Source of the DNA: Sanderia malayensis
Taxonomy: Eukaryota; Cnidaria; Scyphozoa; Semaeostomeae; Pelagiidae
DNA: 64,000 bases
Assembly (NCBI GenBank): GCA_013076295.1
Contig: RQOL01000374.1
Coordinates: forward strand, 3,648,743-3,712,742
Reading direction: 5' to 3'
The position numbers and the translations under genes are program-made. Positions 10,392 through 20,869 of this stretch are shown one piece after another. The first letter of the stretch is position 1; the number at the start of each line of letters is the position of its first letter. The notes under the pieces were generated by a model. It was not told the DNA's origin. It searched no databases and saw nothing but the letters and a program-made list of their open reading frames with translations.

Positions 10392-10739
10392 TATAAAGCC
10401 TCTTCAAGCAATGAAAACCACAGAAAATAAATCAAAAATTCTCAGTATCTTCTGCGATCGGAATATTTTCGAAGAAATTCGTCGAACGTCTCTCGGGGCA
10501 ACAATTTGTAACCGTCGTTCTCTAATTACGTAAATGCATCAAAACGAGGCTAAAACAAGAGTTTTAACTTTAACAATACACTACACACTAACGAAACATG
10601 GTAGGAGCGTCGTTTTTTTTTTAACTCTACCGTACAACCATAACCTTTCAATTAATTAATTTAAATTCCACCAGCTATAAACATAACAAACCATTTTAAT
10701 CACCATAAAGGCAAAAACCCCATGAAAATAGGGCCATTG

Positions 10740-10871
10740 TGTACCTATGACGTCACTGGTACACTGGAGGAAAAAATATTTGCAGCATCGTGATCAGCAC
10801 CCCGGAAAACCCCATAAAACCCCTAAAAAGCACCTTAATATCTATTGTACTTCGATTCTCATACCAGACAA
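10740..10871 (-). repeat. Right terminal inverted repeat of the Rep/Tc1 element
   Basis: Ends ATACCAGACAA before TA. Its inner part (10786-10819) carries CATCGTGATCAGCACCCCGG, matching the left end in reverse complement. It also holds a TGACGTCA palindrome at about 10748, matched by TGACATCA in the left repeat. Confidence 0.75.
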
Positions 10872-10873
10872 TA

Positions 10874-11141
10874 GGGGACAAAAGTCCTTGGGACACCTGA
10901 AAATTCATCCCATAATGCTGTGCTTCTGCACACTTTGTTCTCTGTGAGCAAAATGCGACCCCCCACTCCCCCCAAAACAATGTTGTCTTGTGCACCAGTC
11001 CTTTGTTGTCGTCAGGCCAAAAGAATTTCGGCGATATTGAAAAACACCGCCTCTACACACAACATTGTTATGGGGGGGAGGGGGATGAAGTATGCGTGTA
11101 AAACTTGCTAAAATCCTGAGTGTCCCACGACTTTTGTCCCC
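10874..11141 (+). mobile_element. MITE copy 2 (GGGGACAAAAGTC ends, TA target)
   Basis: A 268 bp copy of the 6237-6505 element in the same orientation, with a few substitutions and one indel. TA lies on both sides (10872-10873 and 11142-11143). It abuts the right end of the Rep/Tc1 element through a shared TA, just as copy 1 abuts the left end. Confidence 0.9.
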
Positions 11142-11142
11142 T

Positions 11143-11765
11143 ATTGTACTATAAAAAAATAGTATACCTGCATACCTACATACATACATACATACATACA
11201 TACATACATACATACATACATACCTACATACCTACATACATACATACATACATACATACATACATACATACATACATACATACATACATACATACATACA
11301 TACATACATGAGCCTGGTTCGGTCGCTTCGCTCCCTCCCCGGAGCCCGTCAAGTAAACAAAGCTTACCCTGGTTGGCGCGCTTCGCACGCTGCATTCGCG
11401 ACCGCTCATGCCCATACATGCATACATACCTACATATACCTACATATAAACCTATTATATACCTACTATATACAAACATACTATACCTAGTACACCAACA
11501 TACTATACCTGCTATACAAACATACTATACCTACTATACCCACTATACAAATATATTATGCCTACTATACAAAGATACTATACCTACTATACCTACTCTA
11601 AAAATATACTATACCTACTATACCTACTATAAATACATACTATACCTACTATAAAACCATACTATACATACTATACCTACCATAAAAACATACTATACCT
11701 ACAAAAAAACATACTATGCCTACAAAAAAAACATACTATACCTACTATACAAACATACAAACACT
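11143..11765. repeat. TACA / CTACTATA microsatellite with GC-rich block
   Basis: (TACA)n at about 11160-11310, the inverted GC-rich block (GCGCGCTTCGCACGCTGCAT) at about 11310-11415, then degenerate ATACTATACCTACTATAC repeats to 11765. It is the mirror arrangement of 2526-3116 and precedes an inverted repeat A core, supporting one composite unit. Confidence 0.9.
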
Positions 11766-12504
11766 TGTGGAAAGTTTAAGTGGGGAAAATCGTGCAAATA
11801 GCGCCTGAAAAATTAATAACTTTGACTTTGTTATCAGTGGGCCTAAGCGTTGCAAGCTTGCCGAAGCAACGCCTACTACAAAAACCATAACTATTTAAAC
11901 TTAAAATACAGCTGTCACCTGCGTTCCGAATTGTTTCCTGCAACTCTCCAGGGGTCTTTGAAACAATTAACAGCTCTTTACAAAGATAAATCAGCTCGTA
12001 AAACACTTTGCAAGGCGCCCTTTGTGTGCAAAAGAAAAACACGCGTCTTCTCCAAAAGTACCCTCTGCAACCCGAGGGCGAATAATGAGTCGCGCGAAAG
12101 GAGCCAATCAAATTGCAGGAAAAGGCGAAACGGGTCACGTGAAGAGCGAATACTCTTTTCGAAAATGGAGTCGGGGACGCGAATTTGGAAGTTTCGCCAG
12201 CATAAACCGTCGTTTTTTCGTGATAGCACAATTAGTGGAGTAATTAATAGAATAACAAAATTCTCAAAAATTCTTTTAAAATAGGCTTCCAAAAATAGAT
12301 AACTTTTGCCTACTCCAGAAACGGAGCCTTTCCATGCAAGTGCCAACCTTGTGCGCCCCTTTTGAAAAAAGCCTTATTCATCACCAAATCGCCGTTTCGT
12401 CCCATTGTTTTTGGGCGTTCGACCTATTGTTTCGGGTTGGATCTATTGTTTTAGGCAGAGTTTCGCCACCGTCACGTGACCTCTGCAGAATATATATATT
12501 AGAT
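11766..12504 (-). repeat. Repeat A, copy 2 (inverted)
   Basis: Reverse-complement copy ending GAATATATATATTAGAT at 12504. It contains the three ATTGTTT words (12410-12455), GTCACGTGAC (about 12471), and the CGTCGTTTTTTCGTGATAGC block near 12210. It is closest to copies 3 and 4: all three share GGAGTCGGGGACGCGAATTT or its near equivalent, where copy 1 differs. Confidence 0.85.
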
Positions 12505-12865
12505 TATTGGTTTACATTATTGCGCAATAGTTATTGCTTGGGTCACATGGTTTGGGTTAATATAATCACCATAACTCAAATTGAGTCCCTCTAAGATTAG
12601 AGAAGGCTCCTGCGAAGCAAAATATTTTGTAAAATTTTCACGAACACATTTTCCATTTGATGTAGATCTATTAAATGATCTTCCAGTTGAGGTTGCATGC
12701 AATGAAGAAGAATCAGTAGAACCTATTTGCCTCCAGTCACCTGCTTTTATATTGCCTTGCCATCTTCTGAATCAACAAAGCCCCATGGCAAGTATTGAGC
12801 ATTGTCTGTCAGCCTTAGATATTTATGTAGGCATAAGCAAGATTTCACATTATATTCAACAACTA

Positions 12866-13100
12866 GGGGTCATCACTCGCTTCGCTCGTTCGCCCCAGCC
12901 CGTCAAGTAAAAAGAGCTTAATGTGGTTGGCGCGCTTTGCGCGCTGCATTCGCTCGCGCTCATGCCCACCGATTAGATTCGCTCGCTCCGCTCGCCTAAG
13001 AGTGTGTCATCAGGAACCGGTGATTGGATGGTGCGCGCTGCATTCGCTCGCACTCATGCCCCGTTCAACTGATTGGTTTGCTGTGCTCGCCTGATAGTCT
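12866..13100. repeat. Satellite block with CTAGGGGTCATCACTCG end
   Basis: Starts CTAGGGGTCATCACTCGCTT, the reverse complement of the right end of repeat A copy 3 (25250-25276). It continues into GCGCGCTTTGCGCGCTGCAT and two diverged units of the palindrome-rich satellite. This end sequence next to the satellite suggests that the satellite can travel with repeat A or with a related element. Confidence 0.75.
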
Positions 13101-15056
13101 GTTGTTGAGATTAGTTAACTGGTTGGTACGCATGCGCGTGTTCTATTTGCTTTTGCTTCCAGTAGTATAGCACACTTTTGAGGGTATATGAATAGAGATT
13201 GACAGATTAGCCTCGTTTTGAGAAATGTAGTCTCGTATTGGTGGACAGGCAAAATGATCATATAGTGGCAATAAACCTCTGAAAACACAATACTTTTGGT
13301 GAAAGGGTAGTGAAAAGCTAATTAATGTAAATCGTAAGTTAACTTAAATTTGACTAATATACATAGATCATCAGATGAGGTTTGATATGGGCAAGAGTTT
13401 CATTTGAATCACAATGACGTAGGTAATACATTGTCATTTTAGCAGTTTCCCATTTCAGTCAATTATTATGGGGTGATAGCCTGTCACAAAAGGCTAGTGG
13501 AATTAAAATGTGATTGAAACTTACCTAGACAAAATTCTCTTTCCATGAGTTTGTTAAGGATTCCATTGATGACATTGACTGCTTGGGTTCAGCACTTCAG
13601 CATTTGTTTCACTAAGTATCATATGGGAAAAAAAGAAATAAATAATAACAAAATTAAATGACAATACAAAGTGCCAAATAATACAGGACAATAGAACATC
13701 ATGATAGTTGTGAAGCTACATTGATTGATTCCCCTTGTGGATTACTTGAAAAACATGTTTGAAATGCCAAATCTGTGAAAATTATCTTTGTATTCCTACA
13801 TAACTTGATGTACTAATAGAAAGAGGTAGATAGGGATTGTTTATGAATTAGTGGAAACAAACTTTCATGCTGTTGTAATATATTTTCATTGGCTTTCTGC
13901 ACTTGTGCATTAAGAGGTTGGTAAATGTCAATTGTTAAGTGTTAAGTGTTCATCTAATGCATGAATAATTAATTAGATGACCGGACAGTGTGTGTAATGT
14001 AACATCCAGGCTAGTTTTCCTAGAGCTTAATACAATTATTGTATGTAACACATAGAGGCAATGAACACAAAGGAATCCATAAAGGGCAAATACTGGAAGA
14101 ATTTATTTTGAGTCCAAGCTTGTACTCGTAGGCACATATAGTCAGGGCACCAGAAATTTATTTTTGAAACAGCGGAAATGTAAAGTTTTGTAAAACAATT
14201 GTTGAGGTTTGCACTTTGCATGGCCTAACCGAAGAAACTGTCGTGTCGTTCGGGGCAAAGGCAATCAGTGAATTTTGGATGGCCTAATCAAAATTAAACT
14301 GGTGATTGGATTGCAAATAGTTAAATATAAGATGTAAATGCATTCACTTACCTGTAAGACACATTGAAAATGTTCTCTGTAAATCTGGAGATTTACAGAG
14401 AAATATAAGTTGTCCTCTTGATAATTTTTTTGTGATGGCAAAGTTAAGCTGTTCATGAATCAAATTGATATTTCATAATAAGGCATTTCAAAAGTTAAGC
14501 GGTGCCATTGATGGAATTGAGGCCAAAGTGTTTTCAAATGTAATATAATGGCCTCGTTTAAATGTCCAATAAACTGCTATTATTGGTTGTACATGTAAGA
14601 ATAAACTACAGAAATGCATCTCATTAAAATTAACAATGATGAAGCTTATTAGATACTAAAACAGAGAGTAGATTAATGCAGCAATTTTTTGTATATGATA
14701 CATTAGTAAAAAAAAATAGTAATCAATTAATTATCATTCTTGACAGTTATCAATAGATGGTGAAGATGAATGAGAGATAATGGGTTCCGTCTGTAGATTG
14801 TATTAATGTCTTCATTCATCATGTGGAGTGTCCAGCGATGTTGACAGCATTGTTCAATATCAAATTCACACTCGCGTGGCACAAATCAACGACACGGATG
14901 TCTGTTCTCTCGATGCTTCGTGCGTTCTCACCATTAAGTTTGGTCATAGTAAAAAAAGAAGATTGCCGGTTACATTAGTTTAAAGCTCGAACACCAACTT
15001 CAAGGGGTAACCTTTGTTCGAGGTTTCCTTGGTGTTCATGAAAACTGCAATTTAAT
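13101..15056. other. AT-rich stretch, no gene seen
   Basis: About 2 kb of unique-looking AT-rich sequence with only short open frames of no recognisable family. One short inverted repeat, TAAATCTCCAGATTTA with flanking CTCTGTAA/TTACAGAG, lies at about 14375-14402. I found no splice-flanked coding block I would defend. Confidence 0.55.
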
Positions 15057-15540
15057 TTGGAATATGTAATACTACATATTCAAGAGTTAAATTTAATAAG
15101 TACATTAGTTATCATTAGTTATTGGGATGAAAAAGGGATAATCTTAATGTTGTATGCAATTTCTTATCCGAAAAAACAATTGTCAATGGACAGATTGCAG
15201 TTTTCACAGAGAAAAGGAAAGCCATACTCCCATAGGCAATATCGGAGAGCATGGCAAAGCATATCTCTTTTGATACAGGCGCTACGCAGGACCCAGATCG
15301 TGTTGTTGTTGATAAACACCCCCGGACACTGGAGTGTTGTGAAAGTGTCCGGATCGTTCTTGGTGGATCTTATTGACTGGAGTGGCGTGGCAAACCAGAA
15401 ATGAATGTTCATCACACTATAAAGTGCAACAAAGCCGATCCGGTAGAACCACAATCTGAGCCCTCGTGTTTGGTGTGTGTATATTTTGGTAGACGCCCTT
15501 GAGAGCAACGCGATTTATGCTCTATGGTTTGTGAAGACCT
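15057..15540. other. Unrecognised, weak coding signal
   Basis: The plus strand keeps a 115-codon open frame ending at 15404 with LLLINTPGHWSVVKV and LVDLIDW, faintly like the His-Trp region of small cysteine proteases, but too short to assign. The minus strand is also open over 15164-15508. It lies just beyond the end of the Helitron helicase and might be Helitron cargo or flanking sequence. Confidence 0.25.
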
Positions 15541-15960
15541 TTACAGGACTTCTTGGAAGACAATATTTTTTGTCTTCATGTGTGTTTCCTCTGGGAGGAA
15601 TACTTTAAGCCCGTCAAATGATGTTGCTCTGGACATGGCCACATATAACTGACCATGTGTAAACACGGGCTCAGGTAAATACAAACCAACATACCTGAGA
15701 GATTGTCCCTGTGCCTTGTTGATAGTAAGGCAGTATGCTAGCCTGACTGGAAATTGCCGTCGCTTGATGTTGAACGGCATCTCAGTGTCTTGTGTTGACA
15801 ATGTTATTCTGGGAATCATGACCTGCTGGCCTTTGTGTTCCCTCGTGATGATCTCTGCTATGATGACGTTACGTTGGAGATGGCGTGCAATAAGTCTTGT
15901 GCCATTGCAAAGACCTTTCTTTGGATTTAGATTCCTCAGAAGAATGATTGTTGCACCAAC

Positions 15961-16100
15961 CTTAAACAGAGAGATTTGCAAATAACAATGTGTATTGCAT
16001 TATAGTACTGTGATAATGAAGGATAATCAGGCTTAAAAAAGTGCTATTAGTGTGGACTTCAATTCATGTATACGTAATTATTACATAGGAAAGATTATAC
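15961..16100 (-). other. Helitron intron, 140 bp (GT-AG)
   Basis: On the minus strand the donor is CTCAAG|GTATAATC and the acceptor CTGTTTAAG|GTTGGTGC. Removing it joins LRLK to VGATIILLRN, the uninterrupted form seen in Pif1/Helitron helicases. Confidence 0.75.
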
Positions 16101-17131
16101 CTTGAGTCTAAGTCGGTGTAACGGCAATCCATTAGGAGTTAGATTGTTGATAAACTCAATTGGATATGCCGCCTCCTCATCTGGATCCTCTGTTATCACA
16201 TTGTCTGTGCTGTAGTATGTTCTTTCAGGAGTTTGTAGTCTTTCCAGAATGATGTCATTTATTTGATGTGAAAAGTCATTCTTTGGGGTAAGACAACAAC
16301 GTTCTGACATGGTTACCGGATCCGCATGAGGTGGGACTGTGGTGTGTTAGGCTCGGGATATATGAAGTTGAGCATTTCCTCTCGCGAAGATGTGCATATT
16401 TGGTGTGGCAAAGTGATATTGTCGAGTGCATCATGTGGTTCTTGTTTGTTACCGAGTCTTAGAAGCCATTCTGAGAATTCTCTGTACGATTGATCTTGAA
16501 CAGCTCTCATGTTTGTGTGCAGGCGATGTTGTTGAAACTGTGCCCACAAATCACTGATTTGATATGATTTAAGACTTTCTGATACAATTTGCTCTCTTCC
16601 TGCCTTGGGAACAACCGGTAGCACTTGTCTGAAATCGCCACCAAAGCAACATGAATTTGCCACCAAATGGCTTTTCAACTCTTGTGATATCCCGAAGCAG
16701 TCTGTCAACTGCTTGTAATGCCAATGCTGGTATCATTGAAGCTTCATCCCATATGAACAGGGTTGTTTCACGCAACACTTGTGCTCTTCGGCTCTGTCTC
16801 TTGACATTGCATGTTGATTCCAGCTTCAGTGGTATTGGAATTTGGCATTGCGAATGCGATGTTCTGCCATTAATAAGTAGTGTTGCTGCAATTCCTGACC
16901 AAGCCATACATTGAACTTTGTGTCCAGAAGCATTGAGGTTGCGAACCAACGTGTTGTAGAGAAATGTTTTCCCTGTGCCAGCTGGTCCGTCGAGAAAGTG
17001 ACAGTTTTGTTCTGATTGCACCTCAATTGCTTGAATAATGGCTGTGTATACCACTTGTTGTTCTGGATACAATGCAGCGCGCATTTGTTCTCCTTGCTCT
17101 CTTTCGTTTTCAACATCCATGTGATCCTCCT

Positions 17132-17225
17132 CTGAAAACATAAACGGTAGTTAATTTGGTATAAATAGAAGCATATATTGGCTAAGTAATTATAGTGAAT
17201 ATCATCATGTTAAGTTGTAAATCAC
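17132..17225 (-). other. Helitron intron, 94 bp (GT-AG)
   Basis: Donor GAACAAG|GTGATTTAC and acceptor TATGTTTTCAG|AGGAGG on the minus strand. The exons join PEQ to EEDHMDVE with the codon split after its first base. Confidence 0.7.
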
Positions 17226-18485
17226 CTTGTTCTGGAATGACGAAGTCGGCCGGTAGCTGAGGAAGGTGATCGTAGTTGGTGATTGACAAACCATGGACCT
17301 TCAAATTGTTGTCAATATCATGTAGACATTGATACATGTGTCTGTCTTGGAAGGTTATGTCTGGATTGTTGAGTTGATCACGTCTGACAAAGTCTTCATT
17401 CATTGCTTCCTTGAAGGTGTCGAAGAGTGTTCTTATGTCTGAAGGCGTTTGAAAGAGTAGCAATGTGGCATAACAACTGTCTGAGTTGTGGTGGCATATT
17501 AAAGATGACTGCGTCGTGTAAACCAGCGTGTGATTTCGGCATCATCTTCTAAAAGCCCTAAAGCTAATGCTGGCATCTTTGAAGGAGTCACATAGATTAC
17601 CTACTACCGTTCGAAGTGGTGTTCAAATGGCGTAGCTCCTCGTTTATGTAAGAGCGAAAGTCTGAGGGCGAATTTTTGCTCGCAAGGTCTAGGCTGCACT
17701 TGAGTTACTCTACCAATGATTGGCGTTGTTCTTCGTTGTCTGGCTGTCCATGTTTTTGAACGCTCCTGGGAAGACATAGTGCTCTGGTATCTCATGATAG
17801 AGGTACTGACGTGCAGCTGGATCTTGCTTGTGAGTTCAAACCATGCTGTAAGTGTTGTTCTATCACCAATGTTGTTGAGCCTTTGTTCGTCATCATTGTC
17901 ATGAAAGATGAACTTGTTGCTCAAATGGTAGATGAACAGAAAGCCGTTTAACTATGTGGCTTTTGCCGTGCATGGGGAACTGCATAAGCCGATAGACAGC
18001 TTCATGTGGTCCAATATATCTTGCGTTGATGTATTGGCGCACCTCGTCGTGTTCAATGTCTTGAGGTACTTGCTGTTGATTTTCTTCAAGAATTTCAACA
18101 TGTGCCATATCATGTCCTTTGTGGATATATTTGAAGATATACTTGACACTTTTTACTGTACTGCATATTTCCACGTTGATATGACACTGATATTTGATTA
18201 GTAGGTGTCTGTTGTGTGGCACTACCCAGGTATCATTCAAAAATGCGATTATTCACATTGACTGGATGAAGACAGCGTCGTCTATAGAGAGGATAGCCGT
18301 TGACATTGATTTGAGTGTCAGCAACTTGTTCTTTTGGAAAATGCTTTTTGCATTTGTTATTTTCCATGCACACGCATCGAGGATTTTAAAATTCCACAGG
18401 GTCCATGTGTCATGTGTTTTAGGACCAACTTGTGATATTTTGCATCCTGTGGGTCTGGAATCTCTGCTGATATCAGTTGATCCAC

Positions 18486-18606
18486 CTGATAATGAATATG
18501 ATAATCAACAATTTTATAATAGAAATAACGTACAGAATAGTTGTACTGTGGATTGCGTATAAATGTCACAATAAGAGAAAGAATTATTAGTGTTTGCAAA
18601 TATTAC
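18486..18606 (-). other. Helitron intron, 121 bp (GT-AG)
   Basis: Donor CCACAACAG|GTAATATT and acceptor CATATTATCAG|GTGGATC on the minus strand. The exons join TPQQ to VDQLISAEIP, which is contiguous in the family. Confidence 0.75.
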
Positions 18607-19790
18607 CTGTTGTGGTGTTCGTGGTTTATCATCTTGCGAAAGAAACAGGATCATGTGTGCATGTGGTAGTCCTCTCTTTTGAAATTCTATGACATATACA
18701 TGTGCTGTGACATGTCCAAGAATGTGCTTGTGCAGAATGTCTTCAAGTAGTTGTTTGAGTTTGAGTTGAAATACTCGTGTGACAATGTCCGGTCGATCAA
18801 TGGCCGTCTGGTGTGGTAGAATGTTTTCTTCTATCTCCTTCCATTTAGGATTGGCAGTCATTGTGAGGAAGATGTCTGGCTTGCCATACTTCCTTACGAT
18901 TGTCATTGCATCTTGAAAATGTTGATACATGTTTCTTTGGCTGCCTGGAAAGGATGATGGTAGAATGATAACACGGCCAACATCGATATGGATTGGCTGA
19001 TTCGGATTGTTAGCCCTGGCCATCTGGTTTTCGATTTCAACTCTTCTGTGGAAATGATCCATCAGGCCTCGATAAGTGTCAACACAAAGCTGACGTTGAT
19101 TGTTCATAATCCAGTGCAGTTTATTGCCTTCTATCTTCGTATATGCATCTACCAGATACTGTTGAAATAGAAGTGATGCAATGTGGATGGCTGAGAATGC
19201 ATCCCTGACCTGGATTCTGTATAAATAGTATTCGGTGAGGGTCAGTCTGGTACGGCGATCACGATTGATGTGTTGTCGATCTCTTACATTTGCAGTAGGC
19301 AATCGTTGAAGGTCCAAACTGTATCCTCTGTCACCATGAAAGAACATTAATGGATACGTGAGAGGATCAGCACTTGGACTGGTTGCGTAAATCTTCATGA
19401 GATCTCTGTGTCTTGTTTGAACTTGCAGTTCTCTGTCGTCAGGATTTGGTGCACCTCCATTTTGTACAGTATATATAGCTGCAATTTCTCTGGCAGTTGG
19501 ATTATCGTATCTGCGATCTTGTTGTGGGCGACCTGTGATGATCATTTTGAATGTTGGAATAGGCTGATTGTTTGCAATAGCTTGCTGCCGCTGTTCCTCC
19601 AATATTTCACCCATGCTTCGATAATGCTGTGCAAATCGATTGACTGCCATTAATTCATTCTGGAGAAGTGCAGCGATGTCCAAATCAAGATGTTGTTCTC
19701 CTGCAGTGTTTTGCCGTTCCTGCAATGCTTGTTGCGTATCCATGATGTAAAGTTCTGCATACTTTCTGGATCTGTCTGTTTCGGTTACAC

Positions 19791-19919
19791 CTTGTAATTG
19801 TAAATGAAATATACTTAATACATAACATATGAATAGAAATATGAGTTTTAGGGTAGAAATCATAAGTGAATAATTAGCTATGTAAAATATTGTATAAAAG
19901 AAGTGGATTGGTCAGTTAC
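19791..19919 (-). other. Helitron intron, 129 bp (GT-AG)
   Basis: Donor CATGACTG|GTAACTGAC and acceptor CAATTACAAG|GTGTAACC on the minus strand. Joining gives YHMTGVTETDRSR in one frame, the family-conserved junction before KYAELYI. Confidence 0.8.
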
Positions 19920-20222
19920 CAGTCATGTGATATGCCTTTCCGTGAATTGTGATAACTGGTGGTCCAGCTCTGGCATGACGTACAATATTAGCCTTCCATG
20001 ATGCCATGGCCATTAATGAGTTGTATTGGCGGAAGTGCTTTAAGAAATGTGTCGATTCGGCTGTATCACCAGTATATAAATGCATGACAGTGACTGGAGG
20101 TGGTTGAATTGGATCCAGAGTGATTAAACCTCCCATGCAACACTTGTTGTATTCTTTTCGGGAGTTAAGTTCTTCTTTGAAGTACTTTGCACCACAATGA
20201 ATGCATGTTCTGGTCATTTTAT

Positions 20223-20867
20223 TCAAGTGGTGTGTAATGGCGAGAAGGGGATGAGGTTTTCAGCTTCATTGTTCTCAGGGACAGGGTTGTCAACTTGCAT
20301 TTGTTGATCTTCAACAGGTTCTGGTATCTGATTTTCATCGGGTACTGGAACCGCGTCTTGCATCTCGATGTCTGCAGGTTGTTCTGGTGCTTGAAGCTCT
20401 TGGTTCTGAATAGGAAGTTCTTGGTTCAGAATGGGAAGCTCTTGGTTCTGAATGGGAAGCTCCTGGTTCAGAATGGGAAGGTCTTGGTTCAGAATGGGAA
20501 GCTGATTGTTCAGAATGGGAAGCTCTTGGTTCTGAATAGGAAGCTCTTGGTTCAGAATGGGAAGCTGATGGTTCTGAATGGGGAGCCATGGGATCTGAAT
20601 GGGAAGCTGTGGTTCCATGCCCATCTCCATTGGCTGTATCTGTGGAAGGAGATACTGTGCTGGAAATGGCTGATATTCAGGGGCTTCTAGCTGATGGTTT
20701 TCAAGCTGCAATTGTTGAAGATTGTTGGCTGCTGCAAGTGGGTTATCCGCATTTCCTGTCTGTTGAGGCTGAAGCTGCTGATTGATATGTCTGTGATGCT
20801 GCATATTCTCCCGCACTTGATTTCTACGCCTGGTGCCGGTTATACTTCTCTTGGCCTTGCGCGGCAT
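20223..20867 (-). CDS. N-terminal Helitron ORF with heptapeptide repeat
   Basis: A 214-residue frame from ATG 20867 to a TGA that overlaps the start of the zinc-finger frame (TTGA at about 20223-20226). It starts with a basic stretch (MPRKAKRSITGTRRRN), then Q/N-rich sequence, then about ten copies of a seven-residue unit LPI[Q/L]N[Q/H][E/D/Q] (about 20590-20390), and ends acidic and proline-rich. The repeat is a 21 bp minisatellite in frame. It may be a separate protein, or the N-terminus of the Rep fused by ancestral reading through the present one-base overlap. I know no function. The basic start followed by an acidic tail resembles low-complexity adaptors rather than an enzyme. Confidence 0.6.
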   Translation of the reverse strand: MPRKAKRSITGTRRRNQVRENMQHHRHINQQLQPQQTGNADNPLAAANNLQQLQLENHQLEAPEYQPFPAQYLLPQIQPMEMGMEPQLPIQIPWLPIQNHQLPILNQELPIQNQELPILNNQLPILNQDLPILNQELPIQNQELPILNQELPIQNQELQAPEQPADIEMQDAVPVPDENQIPEPVEDQQMQVDNPVPENNEAENLIPFSPLHTT

Positions 20868-20869
20868 GG

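Larger units (their letters stand above)
6508..10871. mobile_element. Tc1-like TIR element carrying a CRESS-type Rep
   Basis: A ~4.36 kb unit whose ends form an imperfect inverted repeat of about 130 bp. Both ends read [C/T]TGTCTGGTAT after a TA, and share GGGGTTTTC, GCTGATC-CGATG and TGAC[A/G]TCA further in. Inside, a Rep-like gene (7199-8484, plus) and a Tc1-like transposase (9313-10391, minus) converge. The element is therefore either a Tc1-like transposon that captured a Rep gene, or two nested elements whose inner borders I cannot see. A TA sits outside each end, and each TA also borders a MITE. Both genes are broken, so this copy cannot move by itself. Confidence 0.65.
15541..17600 (-). 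pseudogene. Helitron Pif1-like helicase region
   Basis: SF1B helicase domain of the RepHel protein. In order on the minus strand: family word LGLLEDDAEI (about 17550), TPSDIRTLFDTFKEAMNEDF (about 17400), motif I GPAGTGKT (about 16966-16989), motif II WDEAS (about 16740), GDFRQVLPVVPKAG (about 16610), then LRLK joined over an intron to VGATIILLRNLNP, and the C-terminal motif VI region VRLAYCLTINKAQGQS and LYVAMSRAT. The stop is at 15541. Frameshifts at about 17555, 17460 and 16650 break it. Introns at 15961-16100 and 17132-17225 restore family-typical joins. Confidence 0.88.
17601..20226 (-). pseudogene. Helitron Rep (HUH/Y2) region
   Basis: Rolling-circle replication initiator part. From right to left: a Cys-rich finger (CIHCGAKYF with a later CC pair, about 20190-20130), HGKAYHMTG joined by an intron to VTETDRSRKYAELYI, the long conserved block ending GRVIILPSSFPGSQRNMYQH and FGKPD-like KYGKPDIFLTMTANPKW (about 18900), the HUH motif in GLPHAHM (18652-18672), a VDQLISAEIPDP block after a second intron, HGPCG, and the two-tyrosine motif YIFKYIHKG (about 18115-18150). 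Several indels split it (18240-18350, 17900). The first large exon (19790-18607) is open throughout. Confidence 0.9.
15541..20867 (-). mobile_element. Helitron (RepHel) remnant with introns
   Basis: Reading right to left: N-terminal repeat-rich ORF, zinc-finger region, HUH/Y2 Rep, Pif1-like helicase. The order and motifs are those of autonomous Helitrons, which move by rolling-circle transposition. Frameshifts near 20225, 18240-18350, 17900, 17555, 17460 and 16650 show that this copy is dead. I could not place the 5' TC end or the 3' hairpin-CTRR end. Four short GT-AG introns are inferred where family-conserved peptide is interrupted. Confidence 0.9.

Noticed and set aside
12581..12910. A 109-codon frame after repeat A copy 2
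   Set aside because: Its C-terminus runs into the satellite end sequence and it has no recognisable family.
20295..20690. Plus-strand frame with FLVQNGKLLVLNGKLL repeats
   Set aside because: Antisense shadow of the Helitron heptapeptide repeat. The minus strand has the ATG, basic start and correct place next to Rep.
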